Assembly: GCA_036307825.1 (NCBI GenBank)
Contig: JAXJWW010000082.1
Location: 1 to 64,000, forward strand
DNA from: RGIG9060 sp036307825
GTDB lineage: Bacteria; Spirochaetota; Spirochaetia; Treponematales; Treponemataceae
Direction: 5' to 3'
Length of the DNA: 64,000 nucleotides
Shown: positions 44,131-50,922 of the stretch, piece after piece
How positions within the stretch are numbered: the first letter of the stretch is position 1
How the letters are laid out: every line of letters starts with the position of its first letter
Made by a program: the position numbers and the translations under genes
Notes under the pieces: model-generated
Seen by the model: the letters and a program-made list of their open reading frames with translations, nothing else
Database searches by the model: none
Told to the model about the DNA's origin: nothing

Positions 44131-44219
44131 AATCTATAACTCCATCATTATTCAAATCATAGGCTTGTGTAATAATCTCTCCATTTGGAGAACACAAATT
44201 CTTTTACTGTGATTTTCAT
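44120..44219 (-). pseudogene. Short ORF C with the conserved MKIT start; EF-hand-like frame broken by a 1-base shift
   Basis: The ATG at 44219 has CAGGAGAC 7 bases upstream. In frame 0 the peptide MKITVKEFVFSKWR... stops after 20 codons (TGA at 44159-44157). If one base is skipped in the TTCTCCAAAT region (about 44187-44184), the frame continues as NGEIITQAYDLNNDGVIDYAR and stops at 44120, overlapping the next ATG. The part DLNNDGVID (44132-44158) fits the calcium-loop pattern of EF-hands and dockerins (D-x-N-x-D-G-x-I-D). The most likely reading is a small coding gene of about 32 codons with a frameshift; a sequencing error or programmed shifting are the alternatives. Confidence 0.5.
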
Positions 44220-44267
44220 AACTTTGTCTCCTGATTAGTATGGCATTTTGTGTATTTGATATCTCCT

Positions 44268-44296
44268 GTTGTACCCCCCTCACCAAACTTTGTCAA
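44268..44296 (-). promoter_or_regulatory. Island promoter with a G6 tract in the spacer
   Basis: On the minus strand TTGACA (complement of 44291-44296), a 17-base spacer and TACAAC (complement of 44268-44273). The spacer ends in six G (complement of 44274-44279). It drives short ORF C and the secreted-protein genes. Confidence 0.6.
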
Positions 44297-44382
44297 GAGT
44301 ATAAATGTTTTTTTACAGTTTTTTTGTAAAATTATTTGTTATTAGTATAAGATAATAGATATAAAAAATACCAGATAATATT

Positions 44383-44625
44383 TCACATACAAAATCTTCT
44401 TAATTTTGCAAAATTTAACAAACACTTCCTAATGCAAATTTTCGATATAATTCTAAAACAGAATTTACGCCACTTTTTTTTTACTCTAAAACAATATGTT
44501 GCAACCGTATTCTTATTTATGCCTAAAATATAAGCAATTCGTTCTTGTTTTATACTTTGTAACATAAAATTGAATACCATTTTTTCTTTCATTGAAAAAC
44601 TTTCAAAAATTTCAGGATATTCCAT
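44383..44625 (-). CDS. Small LuxR-like helix-turn-helix protein
   Basis: 80 residues. Residues 8-52 read as a GerE/LuxR or sigma region 4-type helix-turn-helix: SMKEKMVFNFMLQSIKQERIAYILGINKNTVATYCFRVKKKW has the E-x-x-V-x-x-x-M ... IA..LGI..NTV......K pattern, split here only for description. The C-terminal 28 residues are very basic (KFCFRIISKICIRKCLLNFAKLRRF) and unlike a normal sensor. No ribosome-binding site is obvious. It lies at the head of the island, between 23-bp direct repeats upstream and the poly-G promoter downstream, so it is a candidate regulator of this region. Confidence 0.65.
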   Translation of the reverse strand: MEYPEIFESFSMKEKMVFNFMLQSIKQERIAYILGINKNTVATYCFRVKKKWRKFCFRIISKICIRKCLLNFAKLRRFCM

Positions 44626-44717
44626 TCTATCAGAAGTGTTAGAATTTTAGATTTTATAAAAATTTGAAGAATAATAATTTTTTTCGTCTTTTATTGAAGC
44701 AATACATTTTGTAATTT

Positions 44718-44791
44718 CACTTACATAAGTGTGCTTTTACGCATAGCGTAAGTGTGCTTTTACACATAGTATAAGTGAACTTTTACAAATA
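44718..44791. repeat. Three 23-bp direct repeats upstream of the HTH gene
   Basis: Units begin at 44727, 44750 and 44773, each AAGTGTGCTTTTACGCATAG-like (third copy AAGTGAACTTTTACAAATA). Copies 1 and 2 differ by only a few bases. Copy 1 overlaps the inverted repeat CACTTA-CA-TAAGTG (44718-44731). Regular 23-bp spacing, about two helical turns, fits an operator array. Confidence 0.75.
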
Positions 44792-44826
44792 AAAAAACTG
44801 ACACCTTATATTTAAGATGTCAGTTT
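44788..44826 (-). terminator. Terminator of the lipoprotein gene at 44845-45831
   Basis: AAACTGACA (44795-44803) pairs with TGTCAGTTT (44818-44826), 18 bases after the stop codon, followed on the minus strand by TTTTATTTG. It borders the 23-bp repeat array. Confidence 0.8.
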
Positions 44827-44844
44827 AATAATAAAATTTAAATC

Positions 44845-45831
44845 CTATCTCATGCTTCTTGCAGCATTTTGTAGTTGTAATTTTTTAGCAGAATCAATTT
44901 CAAATTGAATATCTTTTAATGCATTAAAAACTTGTTTATCAGAAGATACATTTGAAAGTTCTTTCATTAAATCGTAAGAATTATTTAAATCCCCATTAAC
45001 TTGCATCAAAATTGCAGCATTGTATCCAGCTTCAAAATTTTGTGTTTTTGAGTAAATTTCAGCAAATTTTTCTTGTGCTTCTTTAGTTAAACCTTTTTTT
45101 GCCATTTCTTGAGCAATTTTAAAATCAGGATTTTTTGATTTATCAGATTTTAACTGAAGATATTTTGTTTCTGTATAAGGGTGTATATCTCTATAAATTT
45201 GTTCAACTAAATTGTTAAGTTGCATCTCAATTACAGAATAAGCATTTGGTAGATCGTTTCTTCTTTCGTATTCGTTTGATGTTACAGTATAACTTGCAGG
45301 TTTGTAAGAAATAATTGAATTATCTTTTGCATTTACAACTTGATAAGTTACTTCCAACCAAACAGATTTCTTGTAAAATCCGCGATATTTTGTTTCGTCA
45401 TCTTCAATATATTCTTCTTCGTCATAAATAACATCTTCTGAAAACTTATCAATTTTTCCTGTTAAATAAATATCAACAGGAATTTCTCTTCCTTCTTTAA
45501 TTGCTGCTTCAACTACAGCAGAATCAACTAATTTGTAACAGTCTGAATTTACAAGTTTAGAAGTTAATTGTTTTGTAATATAAGTTGAAACTAAAACTTC
45601 TTCCTTGCGTTCTTTTTCAGAAGAAACAATCGAACCAAAATTGATAATAAAACCAGAAAACTTGATATTATCATCAAATTCTTGAAGCTTAAATGGAACA
45701 ACACAAACTGTTTCTGCATCGCCCAAATCCAATGCTGAAGGTCTTTGAATGTTAACAGGTATAGATGTAGCACATCCTACAAACATTACAAAACATAAGG
45801 TACTAATTAAAAGTAAAATTTTTCCTTTCAT
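44845..45831 (-). CDS. Lipoprotein of unknown function (TolB-N/CsgG-like pattern)
   Basis: 328 residues with lipoprotein signal (LLLISTLCFVMFVGC; Cys20). The first domain reads VVPFKL ... VSTYITKQLTSKLVNSDCYKLVD ... EIPVDIYLTGKIDKF, the strand-helix order of the periplasmic domain found in LpoB, CsgG and TolB N-termini. The C-terminal 100 residues are helical and TPR-like (AQEMAKKGLTKEAQEKFAEIYSKTQNFEAGYNAAI in two halves). AGGAGA precedes the ATG. It has its own promoter and terminator. Confidence 0.72.
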   Translation of the reverse strand: MKGKILLLISTLCFVMFVGCATSIPVNIQRPSALDLGDAETVCVVPFKLQEFDDNIKFSGFIINFGSIVSSEKERKEEVLVSTYITKQLTSKLVNSDCYKLVDSAVVEAAIKEGREIPVDIYLTGKIDKFSEDVIYDEEEYIEDDETKYRGFYKKSVWLEVTYQVVNAKDNSIISYKPASYTVTSNEYERRNDLPNAYSVIEMQLNNLVEQIYRDIHPYTETKYLQLKSDKSKNPDFKIAQEMAKKGLTKEAQEKFAEIYSKTQNFEAGYNAAILMQVNGDLNNSYDLMKELSNVSSDKQVFNALKDIQFEIDSAKKLQLQNAARSMR

Positions 45832-45864
45832 AAATACTCTCCTATAAAATTATATATTTTGTGC

Positions 45865-45890
45865 ATTATAACACATACCCCCCTAGTCAA
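45865..45890 (-). promoter_or_regulatory. Lipoprotein promoter with a G6 tract and short spacer
   Basis: On the minus strand TTGACT (complement of 45885-45890), AGGGGGGTATGTGT as a 14-base spacer, then TATAAT (complement of 45865-45870). The spacer is 3 bases below the optimum and contains six G, so slippage by three G would make it optimal. Confidence 0.5.
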
Positions 45891-45949
45891 GTAGGGAAAT
45901 ATTAAAGTGAATGAATTAAATTTTAAGGAATAATTGTTTTAATCGTAAA

Positions 45950-46789
45950 TTAAAATTCAACTTCAAAACTTTTAAAGTTTTTTATATTTTCATAAAAGAA
46001 TTTTTTATTTAGATTGATACAAATTTCATTTTCTAAAATAAAAAGTTTTCCCTGAATACTAAAATTTTGATTTTTAATTTTTACTAAAAAGGAATTTTCT
46101 TTTGGCAAAACCTGTAAAATATTTTTTTTATTGATTATTATATCAACATTTTCATTTTCTAATGGACTTACAGATTTTATTATTGATGTTTCTAATTGTA
46201 AAACATACTTTCTACCTAAAAATTTTTCTACTTTTTTAAATTCACCGTTATAAATAAAATCCCGAATTAAAGTTGAACTTATCCGTTGATTATCTAAAAT
46301 TACATCTTTACAAATTGATAACTCTAAGTTGTTTTTTTCAAAATATTCTGAAATTTCTGTAATTCCCATTGAACCTTTGTAGCCACATCTAAAATCTTGC
46401 CCAACTGATAAAAACTTCATATTACAATAACCAAAAAGTCGGTCAAAAAAATCAATTCCTAAAGTTTTTTTAAATTCAGAATCAAAATTGATAATTAAAC
46501 AAAAATCAAAGCCTTGTTTTTCAAAATATTGTATTTTTTGGGATAAAGTTGATAAATCCCCTTTGTAAAAATTTTGGGATTTAGAGCCTCTAGGAGAACG
46601 AGCAAAAGTTACAACGCCTGCACAAAATGATTTTTCTTCATTCTTTTTTGATAAAACTTTTTCAAATAAAACTTGATGTCCAAGATGATTTCCGTCAAAT
46701 CCACCAATTGTTAAACAAGTTGACTGAATAGAATTTTGAGATAAATATGATTTTACAGAGCCTAAATCGTCCCAAGAAAAAACTTTCAT
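45950..46789 (-). CDS. ribF: FAD synthetase, RibF-like, apparently lacking the riboflavin kinase domain
   Basis: 279 residues. The N-terminal nucleotidyltransferase (FMN adenylyltransferase) is complete: TIGGFDGNHLGHQVLFEKV near residue 27, GQDFRCGYKGSMG, and ISSTLIRDFIYNGEFKKVEKFLGRKY. Bifunctional RibF then continues with the kinase domain carrying GRxLGFPTAN and a later GVY segment. Neither is visible in the last 90 residues, which are AT-rich, Lys/Asn/Ile-biased and poorly conserved. The protein can probably make FAD from FMN but not FMN from riboflavin. Last gene of the rimP-nusA-infB-rbfA-truB-ribF operon, 9 bases after truB. Confidence 0.85.
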   Translation of the reverse strand: MKVFSWDDLGSVKSYLSQNSIQSTCLTIGGFDGNHLGHQVLFEKVLSKKNEEKSFCAGVVTFARSPRGSKSQNFYKGDLSTLSQKIQYFEKQGFDFCLIINFDSEFKKTLGIDFFDRLFGYCNMKFLSVGQDFRCGYKGSMGITEISEYFEKNNLELSICKDVILDNQRISSTLIRDFIYNGEFKKVEKFLGRKYVLQLETSIIKSVSPLENENVDIIINKKNILQVLPKENSFLVKIKNQNFSIQGKLFILENEICINLNKKFFYENIKNFKSFEVEF

Positions 46790-46798
46790 ACAAACAAA

Positions 46799-47869
46799 CT
46801 ATACTAAATTTTGCACTACATAGCAATATTTTATAATCTTGCCTTGTTTTGAAACAACGCCTAAAAATTTTTCAGAGCAACTATCTTTAGCAAAAACTGC
46901 AATTTCATGATTTTCATAATTTTCTGGAAAATTTTCAAACATATTTAGCTTTAAGAATTTTCCATTATAAAAATCTTTTACAAAATCATTTTTTAAAAAG
47001 GCAATTAAAAATCCACATTCTACAGCAAGATTAACTGTCATAGAACAGAGTTTTTCTTTTACTTGATTTTGTAAATCAATTTCGATTTCATTATCAAGTC
47101 TAGAAAATTCTTTATAAGTTTTTAAATTTTGTAAAACTGAATTTACAGAAAATTCTGGTAAATATTCAAAACCTACAGCATCTTCTAATTTGAAATTTCC
47201 AACTTTTGTACGAAGTAATCCAATTAAATATCCTGAAGAATTACAAAATTCACCTATATCCCGAGCTAAACAGCGAATGTAAGTTCCTTTTGAAACATGA
47301 AATTTAATTTTTGCATATTTTATCTTTGTATTTTCTAAATCAAGCAAAGAAAGATTTTTTACATCAAATGAATTTTCATTTTCATCAAGTAATTCTAAAA
47401 TTTCTGAAGAATAAACTTCAACTTGTCGAGAAGGAATTTCAACTTCTTTTCCAGAACGAGCAATATCACTTAACCTTTTTCCGTCAATATGAATTGCAGA
47501 AAATGCTGGTGGAATTTGATTTATTTTTCCAAAAAATTTTTCTAAGGCTTGTAAAAGATTTTTTAAAGTTGGTAAATCTGTTTCCTTTATGATATTTCCA
47601 GTTGGGTCTAAAGTATCAGTTTCGTTTCCAAAACAGATTATTGATTCATAAACTTTATCAAAAGCGGTGATGTGTGAAACTAACCGAGTTAAAGCTCCTG
47701 TACAAACAATTAAAAGACCTTGAGCAAAACTATCTAAAGTTCCTGTGTGTCCTACTTTTTTTGTTTTAAGAGCATGTTTTATTGTAAAAAGGGATGAAAA
47801 ACTGGTTTGTCCTGCACTTTTTGCGTACAGGACAATACCGTTTTGATTTATAATTGAATTATTCTGCAT
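46799..47869 (-). CDS. truB: tRNA pseudouridine 55 synthase TruB
   Basis: Makes pseudouridine 55 in the T loop of tRNAs. 356 residues from the ATG at 47869 (MQNNSI), which overlaps the rbfA stop by 11 bases; further upstream codons lie fully inside rbfA. Catalytic Asp46 is in VGHTGTLDSFAQGLL, followed by YESIICFGNETDTLDPTG, PPAFSAIHIDGKRLSDIARSG and YIRCLARDIG. The C-terminal 90 residues are longer and less conserved than in E. coli (314 residues). Confidence 0.96.
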   Translation of the reverse strand: MQNNSIINQNGIVLYAKSAGQTSFSSLFTIKHALKTKKVGHTGTLDSFAQGLLIVCTGALTRLVSHITAFDKVYESIICFGNETDTLDPTGNIIKETDLPTLKNLLQALEKFFGKINQIPPAFSAIHIDGKRLSDIARSGKEVEIPSRQVEVYSSEILELLDENENSFDVKNLSLLDLENTKIKYAKIKFHVSKGTYIRCLARDIGEFCNSSGYLIGLLRTKVGNFKLEDAVGFEYLPEFSVNSVLQNLKTYKEFSRLDNEIEIDLQNQVKEKLCSMTVNLAVECGFLIAFLKNDFVKDFYNGKFLKLNMFENFPENYENHEIAVFAKDSCSEKFLGVVSKQGKIIKYCYVVQNLV

Positions 47870-48266
47870 CTGATGGAATATAACCTGATTCAGCTGCAAG
47901 TCTAGCTTTTTCGGCATCTTCTTTTTCAATTTCGTTTAACTTTTTAACCATTTCAAATCCATCTTTGATACTTGAATCGGCAATAAAAGTTAATTTTGGA
48001 AATTGGCGGATTGTAAGTTTTTTCCCGATAGTTGACTGAATGTAACCAGCGGCACTTTGCAATCCTTTTACGCCTTTTTCAACTGATTTATCTTGCATAA
48101 AGCTTGAAACATACACTTTTGCATAACTTAAATCAGCTGAAACATCAACACGATTTATACTCAAAAAAGAAGAAACTCTAGGGTCTTTTATTTGTCCAGA
48201 GAGAAGCATTTTAGAAATTTCACCTCTAATTTGCTCTCCCAGTCTTACAAGTCTAAATTCACCCAT
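47859..48266 (-). CDS. rbfA: Ribosome-binding factor A
   Basis: 135-residue KH-fold factor for 30S maturation and cold adaptation. Visible family features are RLGEQIRGEISKMLLSGQIKDPRVSSFLSINRVDVSADLSYAKVYVS (residues 5-50), KGLQSAAGYIQSTIGKKLTIRQFPKLTFIADSS (residues 65-97) and a helical end. It follows infB by 2 bases. Confidence 0.96.
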   Translation of the reverse strand: MGEFRLVRLGEQIRGEISKMLLSGQIKDPRVSSFLSINRVDVSADLSYAKVYVSSFMQDKSVEKGVKGLQSAAGYIQSTIGKKLTIRQFPKLTFIADSSIKDGFEMVKKLNEIEKEDAEKARLAAESGYIPSDAE

Positions 48267-48268
48267 AA

Positions 48269-50914
48269 TTAGCCTTCTTGAGTTTCAGTTGCTTTTTTGT
48301 TATCAACCATTACATCGCTAAGTTTTCTTGCAACTTCAACAAATTCAAATACTTCAAATTGGTCACCAATTTTAATGTCGTGCCATTCATCAATTCCAAC
48401 ACCACATTCGTATCCTGTTGAAACTTCTTTTGCATCATCTTTGAATCGTTTAAGTGAAGAAACTTTACCTGTGTAAATTACGATACCATCACGAATAACA
48501 TTTACGCTTGAAGTTCGTTTGATAACACCTTGCATAACATAAGAACCAGCAATTGTACCAACTTTTGGAACTTTGAAAGTTTCGCGAACTTCCAACATAC
48601 CGATAACTTCTTCTTTTACATCTGGCTTTAACAAACCTTCCAAAGCTTGAGTCATTTCTTCAACACACTTGTAAATAACATTGTATTTTCGAATATCAAT
48701 CTTTTCTTGGTCTGCAAGAATTTTTGCCTTAGGTGTAGGACGAACGTTAAATCCGATAATAATTGCATTTGAGTCAGCAGCAGCAAGAAGAACATCGCTT
48801 TCGTTAATTGCACCAGCAGAAGAGTGAATAACAACAATTCTAACTTCTGGTGTAGAAAGTTTTTCAAGTGAAAGTTTAAGCGCTTCCGCAGAACCTTGAA
48901 CATCAGCTTTGATAACAACTTTAAGTTCTGTAACTTCACCAGCATCAATTGTTGCATAAAGGTTATCAAGAGTAACTTTCTTAACATTCTTAGCATCTTC
49001 AAATCGTTTAAGTTCTTTTCGTTTACTTGAAATTGCACGAGCTGTTTTTTCAGATTCTGTTACTTGGAATGGATCACCTGCGTTTGGCATAGCTTCCAAA
49101 CCAAGAATTTCAACTGGCATACTTGGAGTTGCTTGGTCAATCTTTTGTCCTCTATCATTGAAGATAGCACGAACACGACCAGAGTAAATTCCTGCAACAT
49201 AAGGGTCTCCAGTTTTTAAGCAACCTCGTTCAACGATAATTGTAGAAACAACACCGCGACCATGATCAGTTCTTGATTCAATAACTTTTCCTTCTGCACG
49301 ACAATTCCAGTTTGCACGAAGTTCAAGAATTTCAGCTTGAAGAAGAACTGCGTCTAAAAGTTCATCAATACCTTCTTTCTTAAGAGCACTGATTTTAACA
49401 TATTGTGTATCTCCACCCCATTCTTCAGGCATAAGCCCAAGTTCAGAAAGTTGAGTCATAACTTTATCAGGATTTGCTTCTGGTTTATCAACCTTGTTTA
49501 CAGCAACAACGATTGGAACATTTGCGTCTTTAGCATGATTGATAGCTTCGATTGTTTGAGGCATAACACCGTCGTCAGCAGCAACAACAAGAATAACGAT
49601 ATCTGTAATAGCAGCTCCTCGAGCACGCATCATTGTAAAAGCTTCGTGTCCAGGAGTATCCAAGAAAGTGATTTTTCCCTTTGGTGTATCAACCATGTAA
49701 GCACCGATATGCTGTGTAATTCCACCAAACTCTGATTCAGCAACTTTTGCACTTCGAATTGCATCAAGAGTTTTTGTTTTACCGTGGTCAACATGTCCCA
49801 TAACAGTAACAACAGGTGGACGAGTTTGCATATCTTCTTCGTTATCTTCTTCACTAGCAATAACAGTTTCATCATACAAACTGATGATATGAACATCACA
49901 TCCATATTCAGAAGCAAGTAATGTTGCAGTATCAGCATCAATTGATTGAGTGATAGAAACCATCATTCCCATTGACATAAGTTTTCCGATAATTTCAGAA
50001 GCTTTTAAATTCATCTTTTTAGCAAGGTCAGAAACTGAAATTGTTTCCATAATCTCAATTTTTTCTGGAATTGGATTAGTTTTTACAACTTGCTTTTTCT
50101 TTTGATTGAAAATTTTATCATCTAACTCAATTTCTTTATCTTTCTTTGAGTAAATTGTCTTTTTCTTTACAAAAGTTTTCTTAGAAGAAGCTTTTTTGTT
50201 TTCTTCCATTGGAGCAGGAGATGCAACAAAACCACTTCTATTTCCGGCAAAACCTTGTCGATTTTGTTGATTTCCACCTTGTCCGCGATTTTGGTTTCCG
50301 CCACCTTGACCGCCTGGTCCACGGTTTTGTCCACCGTTTCTATTAAATTGACCTTTTCCTTGGAAATTTCCACCAGAACCATTTTTGTTTCCAAATTGCT
50401 TTCCTTGGTTATTTCCATTATTTCTGTCATTTCTATTTTGATAGCCTTCTCTTGCTTGAGCGCCTGTAAAACCACCTTCACGGCGTTGTCGATCAAATCC
50501 ACGACCATCTCTGGATTGACCATCACGATTTCCACCATCACGACGATTTCCAGAATTATTTTGGCGATTATTTCCCTTTGGTTTATCAGCAAGATTTCCT
50601 TGCTTGATATTAGGGCGTGGAGGACTTAACTCAAAAGTTGTTGTGGATTTTGGTGCAGATTCTTTTTCTTTTTTTTCAGAATTTGCTTGACCATTACCAT
50701 TTTGAGGATTTTTCTTTCCTTCTGAATTTTCAGCTGCTGGCTTTTTGTCTTTTGCATTTGCATCATTTGGTTTTGCAACTACAACAGGTTTTCTTCTAAC
50801 AACAACTTTCTTTTTTTCTTGAGAAGAATCTTTTTCCTCTTTTGGTTGAGAAGGTTTTTCATTTTTTTGTTTATTCAAAATAAATTTTGGTTTATTTTCT
50901 AATTCTTCTGCCAT
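48269..50914 (-). CDS. infB: Translation initiation factor IF-2
   Basis: 881-residue GTPase that positions initiator tRNA on the 30S subunit. The G domain begins near residue 370 with VTVMGHVDHGKT, then DTPGHEAF and NKVDKPEANPD; the usual beta-barrel and tRNA-binding domains follow. The N-terminus is unusual: about residues 112-230 are almost only Gly, Asn, Arg and Gln (GNRRDGGNRDGQSRDGRGF and GGGNQNRGQGGNQQNRQG types), an RGG-like disordered tract placed between a Lys/Glu-rich start and the IF2-N domain (EIMETISVSDLAKKMNLKASEII). It follows nusA by 8 bases. Confidence 0.97.
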   Translation of the reverse strand: MAEELENKPKFILNKQKNEKPSQPKEEKDSSQEKKKVVVRRKPVVVAKPNDANAKDKKPAAENSEGKKNPQNGNGQANSEKKEKESAPKSTTTFELSPPRPNIKQGNLADKPKGNNRQNNSGNRRDGGNRDGQSRDGRGFDRQRREGGFTGAQAREGYQNRNDRNNGNNQGKQFGNKNGSGGNFQGKGQFNRNGGQNRGPGGQGGGNQNRGQGGNQQNRQGFAGNRSGFVASPAPMEENKKASSKKTFVKKKTIYSKKDKEIELDDKIFNQKKKQVVKTNPIPEKIEIMETISVSDLAKKMNLKASEIIGKLMSMGMMVSITQSIDADTATLLASEYGCDVHIISLYDETVIASEEDNEEDMQTRPPVVTVMGHVDHGKTKTLDAIRSAKVAESEFGGITQHIGAYMVDTPKGKITFLDTPGHEAFTMMRARGAAITDIVILVVAADDGVMPQTIEAINHAKDANVPIVVAVNKVDKPEANPDKVMTQLSELGLMPEEWGGDTQYVKISALKKEGIDELLDAVLLQAEILELRANWNCRAEGKVIESRTDHGRGVVSTIIVERGCLKTGDPYVAGIYSGRVRAIFNDRGQKIDQATPSMPVEILGLEAMPNAGDPFQVTESEKTARAISSKRKELKRFEDAKNVKKVTLDNLYATIDAGEVTELKVVIKADVQGSAEALKLSLEKLSTPEVRIVVIHSSAGAINESDVLLAAADSNAIIIGFNVRPTPKAKILADQEKIDIRKYNVIYKCVEEMTQALEGLLKPDVKEEVIGMLEVRETFKVPKVGTIAGSYVMQGVIKRTSSVNVIRDGIVIYTGKVSSLKRFKDDAKEVSTGYECGVGIDEWHDIKIGDQFEVFEFVEVARKLSDVMVDNKKATETQEG

Positions 50915-50922
50915 ATTCTACC

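Noticed and set aside
50255..50629. 124-codon plus-strand frame opposite the Gly/Arg-rich part of infB
   Set aside because: Low-complexity Ser/Ile/Thr product produced by reading the RGG-like tract backwards.
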